Below are positions 46,025 through 58,349 of a stretch of DNA of 64,000 nt, in pieces. Within the stretch, counting starts at the first letter, position 1, and every line of letters starts with the position of its first letter. Both the position numbers and the translations under genes were made by a program. A model generated the notes under the pieces. That model did no database searches. It had not been told where the DNA came from and saw nothing but the letters and a program-made list of their open reading frames with translations. This DNA is from Adiantum capillus-veneris (lineage: Eukaryota > Streptophyta > Polypodiopsida > Polypodiales > Pteridaceae): contig CM043967.1 of NCBI GenBank assembly GCA_014529385.2, positions 87,843,278 through 87,907,277 on the forward strand, written 5' to 3'.

Positions 46025-46594
46025 GGAACATGGATTGCCATCCATGTTCCTCCACAAAATCTGCTCAAACTTTCTAGATTTCTTTTGTTGAGTATTCTAA
46101 GGTCCTTGATCAACAAATTTTGGTTTATGATCATCTTTTAGGTCTCTACCATCAAAATTTCAAAATTTTAGGTTTATGGTTGTTCTGAACAAAATATGGT
46201 TTTCAACTCTTTTTCCCCTTATGTTTTTAGCCCAATTTGATGTTTTTGGTTTCTACTTACCCTAGTCCTATGTGCTAGAAAGAATATATAAACAAAAACA
46301 AACAAAAAGGTACGAAATAAAGTCAAAATAGAAAACGATACAACACTCTGAAAGTATCAAGAAAATGAAAGAATGAAATGCTTTTGGCTATCTCACTGAC
46401 AACTCTCTTTACCTTTTGAGAATAGTTCTAGCAAGTCCCCGACTTCTAGACCCTATCAAGCACTAAACCCCATGTCTAGCTACTTTACTGCTAAGATGTA
46501 AATGGAATGGAAAGACAAATGGTTGGAAAAGAACGCTCTAAATATGCACTAGGTCACTCACACTCTAAGGATCGTTCCCCAACAATGGCGCCAA
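46025..46594 (-). other. Primer-binding site and proximal leader of LTR A element
   Basis: The minus-strand primer site TTGGCGCCATTGTTGGGGA (46576-46594) follows the LTR end GTTAACA; it is the tRNA-Asp-like type. The leader contains the palindrome acatggattgccatccatgt at 46028-46047, about 548 bp from the LTR. Interrupted by the array. Confidence 0.85.
46028..46047. repeat. Palindrome acatggattgccatccatgt
   Basis: Leader copy in the LTR A element. Counterparts at the same distance from LTRs C and D. Confidence 0.85.
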
Positions 46595-47521
46595 TGTTAA
46601 CGGTTTGCCACGATGGACGTATGTAGCTTTGCTATATGGCACAAACAGGGAAGTGATTCAGACAGTGCATGAAGACTTTTGAGGTTGTCAAACCTCGAGA
46701 AGTAAACCTTCTAGCAAGGAAATGCACCAACTCAAGAAGCAAACCCCACTCAATGATCAAAAAATGTATATATGTACTTTCTCACTATTCTAGGTCATCA
46801 CGGCATTTCATCGACTAAACAGACTCAGACCATCACAAAACTTTAAGGAAGGACAAGTCTACAAAGTCTCATCACATTCTGACAAGGTACCTTGATCGCG
46901 ATCCATCATGACCCAAGTCATAGAAGCTGCAACAAAACAGTTCGAACATGTCACCCTAAGGTCTATTAACACTCTCCCATGGTCAAAACATCAAAAAATA
47001 GTGATTTAAGCACTCAAATTTGAAGATTAATCTCACAAACAGGTCGCAAACCAAAACAAAATTTTCAATTCTTACACTTGAATGAAAGAGCATGGAAAGA
47101 GCAACACAATGCAATTTTCAAAATCAAAATTGGATTACCCAATAATTAGAAAAGTCTATTACAAGTTAAAGATGAGAAGTCGCTTGAGCGTACGTAGTAC
47201 AGCAGTGCTCTTTCTTCTCCAAAAGATAAGCCTCCCTTTCATATTAAGGTTATTATATTCTATACATATGGCTTGCTAAATGGCTAGTGGCCATCTCACA
47301 TGAACCTTCACAGATGTCATGACAGAATTATAACTCATGGAAATGACTTGCTACTCTGGAATAAGGATTTATACATATTGTGTTACACTAGCTCGGGAAA
47401 ATAACAGGGTACAAATGTGGTGCCCGGAGAGGTGGGTGCTCATATAGTGAATAGGCTAGAAGTGATTGTACTATTAACCCTTGTGTCATCTCTTCTATGG
47501 CCCTCTACTGCTCTTCCAACA
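46595..47521 (-). repeat. LTR A, ~927 bp
   Basis: Plus strand TGTTAACGG...CTTCCAACA. Minus-strand start TGTTGG and the ATGAGCACCC block parallel LTR D. Contains ggtaccttgatcgcgatccatcatg (46886-46910), the LTR form of the palindromic motif. Confidence 0.75.
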
Positions 47522-48299
47522 CTGCTTGCATGTTTTGGAGGAGACAACTTTGTGCTTTCCCATAATTGAGCTCTAGAAAATTAGCTACATGGAAAAGGAG
47601 AACTTTTTGGATGAGTTTCGTGATGGAAACCAAGCATGCACAAAAGGGTTTATGAATTCAAGAGGTGAGAGAATGGTTGCAAGGTCTATGTGCACAGTGA
47701 TTGTAGACAAAGGCATTGCAATAGAAGGCTCTATAGATGCAAGAGGTGAGGGGATGGTTGCACAACTAAGGTTGTGCATTCGCCTCATACTGATTCTAAT
47801 TTGATCCATGCATGCTCCATTATTTGTGCACCTTGGGAAAACAAAATTCATTATTGATGTGGAAATCATCCATTGGTTCTTTCATATAATGATTAGCAGT
47901 AATATACCTAAAATGATGCGTGAAATACTGCCCTACCAATGAATGTTAGTATCTTTAAAACTCATCTCAACATTTAGTGTATGAGACTGGACTTTGAGCA
48001 TCTTCATACCATTCTTTGATTGAAAATCTTGGGTAACTCCAATCACTTCAAATCTTACTAATAATAAATTAATGGATGGTTTTTATAGTCATATGATCTC
48101 GTTACCTTAGATGTTGGTGTTGGAGGCTCTATTGAAGTGGAATAATACAGCTTATGTTTTGACCGTTTGTACATACCAAGTAGCATCAATCCAAACAATT
48201 CCTTTAGTTCCATTGTGCATAAGAGAAAACCGAGTCCACCTCATAGGGTCCTGATAATGCTATTAGGCCTAACTTTGACTGGTGTAGCAACAACAAATA
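47522..48299. other. Unassigned stretch
   Basis: Contains a repeated word: ggtgagagaatggttgca at 47661 and ggtgaggggatggttgca at 47742. No recognisable domain on either strand. Confidence 0.35.
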
Positions 48300-49180
48300 T
48301 CCTTTTGTGAATTCTCATACTTTTAATTTATTGTCATTCTACTGTTTTCGTTATTGCTACACCACTTTTTGTTCTGGCATTGCTCTTTGGCTTTTTTCAT
48401 CTAGCTTGAGGAGCTGATCCAATCTCTTTTTTGGAGTTGAGTCCATATCATTTTTCCTTGTTAGGATGAGACTGTGAACAATGAACTCCATTAGTACAAT
48501 CTCTTTCGTTCCATTCACCATTTTAAATGGTTTCATTCTAGTTATAATCTTATGCACTATTCTCTATGCCTAGAGCGTTTTCTAAAGCTTCTCATCCCAG
48601 GTTTGAGGTTCCTTCTAAACTATCTTAGTTGGAATAGACTTAATAGTCTTGCTACTAATCTCAGCTTTTCCATTGCATCTAGAATAATAATAAGCTGTCA
48701 ACTTTTGATGCTTGATGGAAAAGATTTTAGTTAGGATCTGAATTGTCTCATTAATGGCATGAGTCCCTTGATCTATAACTATCTCCATCAGGTAGCCATA
48801 TTGACATATGATATGTTCATAAAATAACTAGGCTGTGGACTTAGCCTTGGTCTCTACCCATTTTTTCTGACATAACATGTAGCCATGACTATATAGTTGT
48901 TCTTCCTAGGGGTGACTTCCTTGAAGGGTCCTATGAAATCCAAACCTCACTTCATAAACATTCCGAAGGGTTGAATTATGGTCAAAGGTGTCATATCTAT
49001 TGCATTGGGTCTATCCATTCTTTAGAAAATATCATATGTTGTGCAAAAATCTCAAACATCTGGCATCATACTCTACCGCTGTAACCTTGCTTGCAAAATC
49101 TTTTTATAAGTGATGTAAATAGAAATATGTCCTCTTGAACTATCAGTGTGTGCCTCAGTCAGTGATTAATTGCATCTTTG
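48300..49180 (-). pseudogene. pol: Gypsy integrase remnant
   Basis: Minus-strand translation in several frames shows a degraded finger region (Y-K-K-I-L-Q-A-R-L-Q-R ... D-F-C-T-T-Y-D-I-F, ~49100-49010), G-L-D-F-I-G-P-F-K-E-V-T-P with N-N-Y-I-V-M-A-T at about 48940-48880 (integrase core start), and near 48480-48380 P-K-K-R-L-D-Q-L-L-K-L-D-E, the conserved stretch before the integrase C-terminal domain. Many stops; dead. Confidence 0.75.
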
Positions 49181-49449
49181 CTTGCATAGATATGCATATT
49201 CTAAACACTCCATCAATGTGTAGTTTGTATAGAGATCTAGCTATTAGGTCTCCAAAAAATAAAAAGTCTTTCAAAACATATTAAGAGGTAAGTGAAGAGT
49301 GAGATTAGGAAATGAAAAGACAGATGAAGGTGGAAAGTCAAAAGACATTTTGTGTCCATATAGAGGTGGTGGACTTCACATTTGTATATTTGTGTTTCTC
49401 TTCTCCTTTATTTTTGCTTTAGTGTTTTCTTCTTTTTAAAGTGTCCTTA

Positions 49450-49570
<121 letters not shown>

Positions 49571-49839
49571 CAATGTTAAATCCATCCTTCTCACATCTAG
49601 ATAATATTGTTGCAAATCTACGTGCTTCATCATTGCCTGTTGTCGCGTGCTATAGACTAGCGCATCATTTTTTTTACGTTGAGAGAATCTTTGAATTAAA
49701 AATATATTTTAATTTTTTTGAAGCCATTAGGAATACCTTTTAATTTTGATGATTAGAGCCTTTCTACTAGAGTGAGACCACTCTCTTAGAAATCCACCAT
49801 ACTGCAAGAAATCATATGTCCTAGCACTTTGGATTTGGT

Positions 49840-50140
49840 TCCTCAATTTTCATTGTGTGAAATAATTTGGCATCTACTGGTTTATCCCTCGAGGATGTCA
49901 ATGATATACCTTTAGTACTTTTGGATAGGAAATTTGCACTGCAGTGTCTTGCCAGGCTTATGGAAATCTTGAAATAAAATTCTAAAAGAAAAATCATCTA
50001 TCTGATTAACATTTCTTGGATGACTTCTTTATTAAACAGATAACTTAAATCTTGATGATCAACATAAAAATGAAATAGATTTTTCAACAAATAATGTTTA
50101 AATTTCAAGGCACTAAATACAATTAGTGGGTTGGTGCAAT
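49840..50140 (-). pseudogene. pol: Gypsy RNase H remnant
   Basis: A-L-K-F-K-H-Y-L-L-K-N-L-F-H-F-Y-V-D-H-Q (catalytic D in V-D-H) is followed by I-R-stop-M-I-F-L-L-E-F and N-F-L-S-K-S-T-K-G, matching KFRHYLLG...VDH...LEF...DxLSR. It is collinear with the integrase remnant to its left and cut off at the LTR B edge. Confidence 0.78.
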
Positions 50141-50149
50141 GATTGTCGA

Positions 50150-50640
50150 TAGCATAGCTATCTAGCACTATCATACTCATGTCAATACTCATCGAAGTGA
50201 CTCAAATGGGGCACAAAGACTCTTTGAGTGGGTCAATCCTCAAGAACTGAATTTAACAAGCAAACGCATCAACTAGACCAGCTAATCACCAACTCCTAGA
50301 TTGGGAAATCTCTCTATGTTCTATCTCATTGCTCTCGTTCATAACGCCATTTCAATGACTTAACGGACTCAAATAGCCATGAAACTTTAAGGAAAGCTAT
50401 ATTCGGTCCAAGAAGACAAGTATACAAAGTTTAACAGCCATCTGACAAGGTACCAAAATCACGATTCATCATTTATCACATCATAAAAACTATAACAAAA
50501 CTACATAAATAGGTCCCCCTAAGGTCTAATAACACTCTCCTTTGGCCAAAATGTCTAATAAAAATGATTTAAGCACTCAAGCTAAAGATAAGGTTCACAG
50601 ATGTGAAGTCACAAACCACAATAGAACTTGAGATGCTTAA
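50150..50640 (-). repeat. LTR B (partial, minus orientation)
   Basis: Aligns with LTR A over ggtctaataacactctcc, the ggtaccaaaatcacgattcatcat motif (50449-50472) and flanking words. The outer end is missing and no primer site is seen. Confidence 0.75.
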
Positions 50641-51643
50641 TGTTTGGCTGATGTAGTTGATAGGCACCCTCCTAGTTGGCCACACCTCGTCAAAGTCACG
50701 ATGTAATATATCTTATTTTTGGGAAGCCATGTAAATGAGCATTTGTAATTTTGATCCAAGCGCTGTAAAACTCTCAGTTGTAATATTTAATTATGTTCTC
50801 AAATCTAGCCGAATATTGGGTGTTTTGAAATCCCTAGATATAATACTGAAAAGCCTTAGTTTCAATACAACATCATTATTTTTTGAAAAAAGAAAGAGTT
50901 TTGGCTATACGATTGTCAACAAGTTGCTACTCTACCGAAACTTGTATTCCATTTTTCTCATGATTCGGTAATCCAAATTCAATTTCAAGAATTGCATTGT
51001 GTTCCTTCTCTTTTGCTCTTTCATTTAAGCATAAGCATTTCAAGGTTTTTTTCTGGTTCATGACTATGTGTCTATGAGTCTTATCTTCAATTTTGAGTAC
51101 TTAAATCACTTTATTATGACATTTTGACCATAGGAGAGTGTTATTAGACTTTAGGCGACTTGTTTATGCAAATTTGTTGCAGTTTTTATGATGTGGTACA
51201 TGATGGATCATGATTTTGGTACCTTGTTAGTTTTTATGCTTTTGTTGTAGTTTTTATGCAATTCTGCTGTAGTTTTTATGACATGGTACATGATGGATCA
51301 TGATTTTGGTACCCTGTCACATGGCCACCAGACTTGGTAGACTTGTCTCCTTAGACTTAATATAGCTTCCCTTAAAGTTTTTGATGATCCAATTTTGTTT
51401 AGTCATTGAAATGGTGTGATGACTGACCTAGAGCGTTGAGATAGGATGTATGCAGATTTTCCAATCTGGGAGTGGCGATTTGCTTTTTGAGTTGATGTGT
51501 TTGCTTGTTAGGTTCACTTCTTAAGGAATCACAACCTCAAAGAGTCCTCGTGTCCCATCTAAGTCACTTCCATGAGTATTGACATTGTTATGTCAGTGCC
51601 AGATAGCTATTTTATAGACGTTTATCCCGACAACCCGTTAACA
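50641..51643 (+). repeat. LTR C, ~1003 bp
   Basis: TGTTTGGCTG...CCGTTAACA, directly followed by the primer site TTGGCATTGTTGCTAGGGA. Contains two copies of tgatggatcatgattttgg (51201 and 51281) from an 80-bp tandem duplication. Lies head-to-head with LTR B. Confidence 0.8.
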
Positions 51644-52348
51644 TTGGCATTGTTGCTAGGGAATGATCCTTAGGTGGTGAGTGACCTAGTATGTATTCAC
51701 AACCTTATTTTTCAAAGATTTGTTATCCATTCCATCTACACTTTAGTAATAAAGAAGCTAGACATGGGTTTAGTGCTTGATAGAGTCTAGAGTTGAGGGA
51801 CCGGCTAAATCTATCCTTGAGAGACAAAGAGAGTTGTGAGTGAGAGACCAAACCCATTTCATTCATCAAGTTTTCTTTATTCTTTGAGCATACTATTTTG
51901 TTTTCCATTACAACTTTAGTTTGCATTGTTTTGTTCATTTTTGTTTCAAGTTTCTTTTTAGCACATAGGAGTAGGGTAAGTAAAAACCAACACCATCAAA
52001 TTGGACTGAAAAGATCAGGACAAGAAGGGCTGAGAACCATATTTCAGGCCAAAACACCATAACTTTGAAATTGTGAAAATTTAATGGTAGAGACCTAAAA
52101 GTTAATCAAAACTCACAAAATTGGTGCTCAAGGGCCTCACAAAACATGCCAACAGCAACTTGATAAGTTTTAGCAAATTCTATGGAAGAACAGGGATCAC
52201 GATCCATGTCCCTTAGAGACAGATTGAACAAGATTTGAGACCATGTGATTGATGTTGACCTTTACCAACTGGAACCAAAGTTTGGGATCAAATTGAGGTC
52301 AAAATCACACTTAAATCAAGGAACTTGTGAAGAATCTCTTAAAGCTAG
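51644..52348 (+). other. Primer-binding site and leader after LTR C
   Basis: Non-coding ~700 bp with acagggatcacgatccatgt at 52190-52209. The stretch gatccatgtcccttagagac at 52201-52220 is the uninterrupted version of the site where the array inserted in the LTR A leader. Cut off by LTR D. Confidence 0.8.
52190..52209. repeat. Palindrome variant acagggatcacgatccatgt
   Basis: About 547 bp downstream of LTR C. Confidence 0.8.
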
Positions 52349-53270
52349 TGTTGGCAGTCGGACCAGACGAGCACCCTCCTAGTCGAACCTTCTTTATGAT
52401 CTCTAAAATTTTGAATATCCATCATTATCTTTTCGGGGAGCCTTATAATTTTGAGAAAGCCTTTGATCTTAATCAGATATTTGATGATTTTGTATATGTA
52501 AATCTAATTTGTAAAGTCTATCATTTGGTATGACCCTTGTAAAGACGACCATCGGCAAAGAAGCCTTAGGTATCAAGTTTATTTTTGTAAGTGGGAAAGG
52601 AACTTATCATTATCACAAGTTTTGAGTTTTGGAGTGTATGGTTGAGAGCGACTACTCTCATGTGCTTTGTAATCAACATATCTTCAGCTTTGGTAAACAC
52701 ATTTTGATTCCAAATCTTTCAATGTGTTCCTTGTCTATTGCTTTTTCATTTAAGTATAATCATTGTTGATTCTGTTGTAGATTACAACTACATGTTAGTA
52801 AGATAAATCTAATGTTTGAGTGCGTGAATGATTGTTTTTTGACATTATGACCATAGGAGAGTGTTCCTAGGCCATAGGGCAACCTTTCTAGTTTGTTCTG
52901 TTGCATTTTTCAAGACATTAATCATGATGGATCATGATTTTGGTACCTCATTGGACTGCCACCAAACTTGGTAGGTTAGTGTCCCTAAGGGTCTTAGACC
53001 TCCTCCCAAATTTTCATAACATTTGGACTTCGTTCAAGTGCCGAATCGGTGCGATGACTTATTTCGGTGACATAGGACATAGATAGGTTGCCAGATCCAA
53101 GAGTGACAGATTTTCTAGTGCTAGAGATGTTGTTGCTCCATAGGTTCCTTCTTGAGGTTGACACCCTCAAAGAGTCTCTGTGTCCCATTCAAGTCCTTTC
53201 CCTAAGTATTGACATATTATGTTAGTGCAAAGAGCTTGCTTAGTTGTTTGATCATGCCGACACTCTAACA
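52349..53270 (+). repeat. LTR D, ~922 bp
   Basis: TGTTGGCAGTCGG...CACTCTAACA, followed by primer site TTGGCGCCGTTGTCGAGGA. Shares gcaccctcctagt near its start with LTR C. LTR form of the palindrome near 52923-52947. Confidence 0.82.
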
Positions 53271-55074
53271 TTGGCGCCGTTGTCGAGGAGGATGATTCTT
53301 ATGTGGTGAGTGGCCTAGTCGTAGCTTTTTACTTATAAAACTTTGATTTTGATTTCCAATTTTACACTTTAGAAGTCAGAAAACTAGACACGGATTTTAG
53401 TGCTTTGTAGAGGCTATAAGGCCGGGACTTGCTAGGTCTACTCTTGAGAGGTATTAGGAGTTGTGAATGAGATATGAAAGCATTTCATTGTGCATATCTT
53501 CTAGTTCTTTGAAAGTATTGTTTCATATTCTATTTTTCTTCTAATTTTGCACCAATTGTTGGTTTTTAGTCATAAGAATCAATTTTGTATTTAGGAGTAG
53601 GTTAGGTAACATCTATAACCATCAAATTGAGCAAGAGGATCACGAAAAAAACTGTCAAAACCATATTTTGGTTGTCGAGACCATAAACTATGAAATCTTA
53701 GAAATTTGATGATTTGAGCTAAAAGCAAATACAAACCCAAAAATAAGTCAAAAAAGGGGTGAACCAAACCAAAGAGAGCTTATCTAAAAAGTTTTAGGCC
53801 AAAATGTGCAGGAACATGATCGCGATCCATGACCCCTGAGACAACTTGGGCCAAAAATGATACCAAAGAGTACCGTGAGATTCTAGATCACTAGATATAC
53901 ACTTTTGGTAGAAAATTAACACATCAAACTCATCCAAAACAAGAAGTTGTGTAAAAAGGACACAAACCTAGGAAACATACCAAAAATTGGGGCTTTCTGA
54001 CTCTTTGGTGTCCAAACTCAAGAATAAGTGAAAATCTAGCATCCACAAGGGACAGGCATCCCTTGAGGCATCTAAAGCTGAGATTGAGACAATGAGTAGC
54101 TTACATCATTTGGGACACCTTGTGTAAAGGTCATCATAGCAAGAAACAACAAAAAGTTGACCAGATCACCAAAATACTAGTTGCAAGTCAAAAACCGACA
54201 CAAAAATTTTAGTTTTGTCAAAGAAGGAAGGTTCCCAAATACAAACAAAGTGGGTAGGTAGATTCCATAGACTGTAGAAAGTCAACAGACCAAGTTTGGG
54301 GTTCAGATCTGATGGAACATGGATCGCGATCTATGTCCCCCTGCTAAATTTTTGGATTGGGACATTACAGTCTTATAACAGAAACCAACACAAATAACTT
54401 ATTCAAAACAAGGGTACCAAAAAGCTTCAATAAGGGGGCTAAACAAGGCCATAGTCATTCAAGACCAAAAACTATGAAACAGACCTAGGAAGTGACTTTT
54501 GGGAGACCTAAGGGGGATCAAATCACCTAAAAATCATATAATAGGGATCACGAGACTGTGAGAGACTTGTGTGCCAAGTTTCAGGAGCATTGGACACTAG
54601 CGTACATGGATTGCGATCCATGACTCCCTATCACAGAATGGACACAGAGTAGTACCAATACTAGCATTAGTCCTTAGGAGCTTAGTGGACTTTTCAAAAT
54701 TCTGCTTGTTGCAAGCAAAATAGGATTTTGTGTCAAAAGTTCGATAAAATTCTGATTTCAGCAAATTTTGACTAACCCAGCTATTGTAAAGCTATAGCCA
54801 CCAAGTGGTTTTTGGACAGGTTGTAAGAATCAGAGTTTGCAACACTATTTTCTTTCAATTGGAGGGCTAAATGAACCATAAAAGGTAATAGGTTAGGGTT
54901 TTGCAAGCTTCATTTTCTTCATGTATTTGCGATCAGGCAAGTTTTATCAAAATAGAAACCCTCCTGCTAGAAACCAATCAAGCCATATTTCAACAGAGGG
55001 AAGTGTCAATCAAGGGACCATACCTACCTTAGAACCAATTTTGGAATACTTCTTTAGAGAGATCTTATACCCAT
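53271..55074 (+). other. Primer-binding site and 1.8-kb leader after LTR D
   Basis: Long non-coding leader with three palindrome copies: 53814-53832 (acatgatcgcgatccatga), 54317-54336 (acatggatcgcgatctatgt) and 54604-54623 (acatggattgcgatccatga). Parallel to the LTR A leader. Confidence 0.8.
53814..54623. repeat. Three spaced palindrome copies in the LTR D leader
   Basis: Copies start at 53814, 54317 and 54604. Each keeps the central gatnnngatc symmetry and sits in a ggaacatgg...ccatgncccc or similar context. Confidence 0.85.
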
Positions 55075-57629
55075 ATGGTTGAGGGATTTAAAAGTGTGAG
55101 TTTCAAGGAGGAAATCAAAATGGGAGTGGGACCGTCACATTCAGCACCAACCACAAAACTTGTGCACTTACATTATGAGTTTGAAAATGAACAAGGTGCC
55201 AAAATCTACAGAGATGGTATGGATTATTATTGCGTCAAAATAGAAGAGAGACCTAGTGAGCTCAATCTCATAGTTTTTGTAGATTATAGCGGTGATAAAT
55301 ATCTTGATGAGGAGGGAAACATGTATGTAGTTGTGCTCAATCCCTTTATTAAGGATAAATAGGTATTAACATGCACAAAAAAAAAGATTGATGTAGAGCA
55401 AGAGGAGAGGCTACCAAAGCTAGACATTCATAATACCAAGTTTAGACGAGTAAATGTGGCTACTCACGTCAACACCAACAATACGCATGTGGGATTATAT
55501 AAGTATGATAACAGAGAGAAAATGCTCCATTACATGTGTGACGAGCCCAATGTGAGAGAATTAACGGAGCAAAAATGCTTATATGTATTTACATATGAAG
55601 TAGAGAGAGATATGCAGATAGTCATGTTAGACAAGTATGATTAGAGATATCATTCAACGGTGAGCCATAACGAGCTTGAGGAATATACATACTTTGGGGG
55701 ACCACTCCATCAGTACTATGTTGCTCGTAGCATGCACAGACTTATTGTCTTAGAAACAACACGACTAAAAACAACGAGAGTGAGTCCTTCGAGATCATGA
55801 GTGGAAGATTCTTTCAGCCGACCACATCTTTTTGAGCCACGACTGATGGGATCCTTAATTTCAAGGGTTCCTATATGTCCACGCATTGAGGTAGTGATAT
55901 GCCAGACACGATTTTCAGCACACGAGTGACTAATATTAGAACCGGGGTAGAGAAGCACGACCAAAGGAGAGGGTAACTAACCGAACTCCCTCGAGAGCAC
56001 CTATCAGTGGGTATGAGACAAGGGATGTGATGGTAGGAGAACCTACAATGATGAGAATGGTAGAAGAAAATCAAATAATGCGACCTTCTCAAGTGGCTAA
56101 ATGTGTGGCAAATAAATATAGTGGATTGAGAGACCCATACGTGCATGTTTCCATTTTTAAGCAAGTCTTAAGAGCAAAACAAGTAACGAATTTCCACATG
56201 CAATATGAGGGATTTGGTTTGACATTGGAAGGGATGACATTGACTTTGTTCCAGCCACTAAACAACAGAGATTTCTTGAACATTGATCAACTCTTGTGAG
56301 AATTTGGCGAGGAATTCTCTAAGAGGGGAATCAAGCACAACAAGGTTTCCCAAATCTATGCTTTCAAGCAAAAGGAGAATGAAAAGGTAAAAGAAGCATC
56401 ACTTCACTTCAAGCAATACATCAAAAGATGTCCAGTGTGAGAATTACCACAGGACAATTTCTTATCAGTTCTCGTTATGGAGGGCCTGAGAAACAAACTC
56501 TTAAAAAGGACTTACAGTTGAAGGCTTGCACAACATTCGAGAAAGTCACTAGGGAAGGATTGTACCTGGTTGACAATTGCAAAACATACGGGGAGATAAC
56601 GGAGGACATAGAGACAAACACCAAGAGTGCCTCTTCTACCACCAGTGAGTCAACTGCAAAATGTAGTGCTCCTGCTTCAATCACACAGAATGCGGATCAA
56701 CTACTCAAAAAAATGGTCTACAAAATCAATCAAACATATAGACAAAACCCTAATATGAGGCCGCAACAACCACAAGCCATCAATGCTCCAAGAGTGTTGA
56801 AATGGTGCACAATTGAGCTGAAATACACAAATCATGATACTGATGAGTGCTTCTATAAACAGAATTACGTGAGGGAAAGGCCATATGGACCTCTAGTGGT
56901 ACAGCAATCGCCACCACCTTCGAGGTATCAGATCGGACCCAACAACGTAGTAGAAGGAGAAGACAAACCGCAACCTGTGTTGGGACAATAGCCACCTTTG
57001 CCTCATGAAAATAGGGTCATGGTATGCTACACAAAGCCAACAAAGTCCCTCATGACCCAATTGATGATGCCATCGACTGTTTACTGTATGAGGAACTTGT
57101 AGACACCATGTGAGCAAAACTAAGGGTGTAGCTTAGACCAATGAGGAAAGCCTATTTTGGGCTAGCGTTGATGAAGACATTGAACCTTCATATGTGGCTC
57201 AAACTAACAAAAATAATCTCACAATGGATGAAAACACTCTCATGTTCATAGCAAACCAGAATTACGAGCCTAAAGGATATCCGCCTAGGGTAACCCAACC
57301 AATGGGGGCACCATCAGCTGCCCATCTAGAAGTACCGTGCTTTGAATGTGGAGGTGACCATTGGACATGAGGGAGGGTGTCCACATAAGGGTCAACAAAA
57401 GAAGTTTTTTGCATTATGTGACGGTTGTGGGAGAGATCACTTGCTTCAACATTGTGAGAAGAATCGTGACAACCTGGGGAAGGCAACTGTCAATGTCATT
57501 GGAATTTTTCCGTGCTCAAGTGGATCCAAGTCTAAGCCAGTAGTTCCAATCAAAGTGGTGAGTAGAGCTCAAGTTGAAGAAGCAGCAAAAAATCAACCTA
57601 TAGTGGATGAATTGAAACTTCCCGAATAA
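55075..57629 (+). pseudogene. gag: Gag of LTR D element (decayed)
   Basis: Fragments in several frames. 55075-55644 encodes an N-terminal region I do not recognise (Y-E-F-E-N-E-Q-G-A-K-I-Y-R-D-G; D-E-E-G-N-M-Y-V-V-V-L). 56100-56560 resembles a gypsy gag capsid (Y-A-F-K-Q-K-E-N-E-K-V near 56360). 56800-56860 has a damaged knuckle W-C-T-I-E ... N-H-D-T-D-E-C (second Cys replaced by Glu). 57335-57470 has C-F-E-C-G-G-D-H and C-D-G-C-G-R-D-H-L-L-Q-H-C (CX2CX3HX4C). At least four breaks. No protease or pol follows in the plus direction; the element is cut off before 58137. Confidence 0.7.
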
Positions 57630-58136
57630 ACCAAATTTCAAAATGGATCAGTTATGACTCAAAGAAAATCATGAAAAGCCAAACGAGAAAAAATGAAAGT
57701 GAAGACGCTAAAGGAAAAGATAGCTTTGCAAAAGCAATTATACCAAATGAAGGAATAGCTAAGACATGATCAAGAGAGCAAGGCAAACGCAAGAGGGTTG
57801 GAAGAATCGAAGACTGTTTCTAGCATATCAGTCTTAGTGGAAAATGTAAATGAGCATTTAGATTCTATGTTGCAAGCCTACGAGGCGAGATTGAAGAACA
57901 ACCAAACTTTGGAACAGATACGTCTGGCCTATCCGCTATCGAGAAATTTGCGGTCTTGCTAGGAAAGCACCGGGCTTATGGCTGTGAGAGTTTGTGAGAG
58001 AACTCCAAAAAAATATATGAAGGAGTTAAACCATAGATGCCATGAAGACTAGGGTTTGGAAGGAAGTGCAATCAAAGAAGTCCCACTTTTTCTCTCTTGC
58101 ACTCACACACACAAAGAAAGAACACAAAAGAGAATA
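57630..58136 (+). other. Tail of the gag region, coiled-coil-like translation
   Basis: The plus-strand translation reads E-K-I-A-L-Q-K-Q-L-Y-Q-M-K-E and S-V-L-V-E-N-V-N-E-H-L-D-S-M, heptad-like, with stops. It may be the continuation of the LTR D element. Nothing else recognised. Confidence 0.4.
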
Positions 58137-58349
58137 TCAAAACAACACAAATATGAAAACATCAAGGCTATGGTCATATCGTATCGTGGGTAATATGAAA
58201 GGGTTAATAGATGAGTTAATGGCATTCAATCTTGGCTGACTGAATAGACTACGAATTGTTCTTTGGAATTGTAGTTTTGTGCTTACCATAATATATATAT
58301 TTTGTCTAGTGATTGGGACTAATTGTGTATACAAATCTTCTTGGTTCAT
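58137..58349 (-). CDS. Second of two tandem short ORFs, 70 codons, unknown family
   Basis: Starts at the ATGA that also ends the first ORF. Contains I-M-V-S-T-K-L-Q-F-Q-R, P-R-L-N-A-I-N-S-S-I and a C-terminal I-L-P-T-I-R-Y-D-H-S-L-D-V. The first ~50 residues match the leader ORF at 11827 strongly, including a V-S-T-K-L-Q-F-Q-R identity, although that element is 46 kb away and of a different copy. Function unknown; the alternating hydrophobic pattern suggests a small beta/alpha domain. No zinc, catalytic or membrane motif is obvious. Confidence 0.6.
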   Translation of the reverse strand: MNQEDLYTQLVPITRQNIYIMVSTKLQFQRTIRSLFSQPRLNAINSSINPFILPTIRYDHSLDVFIFVLF

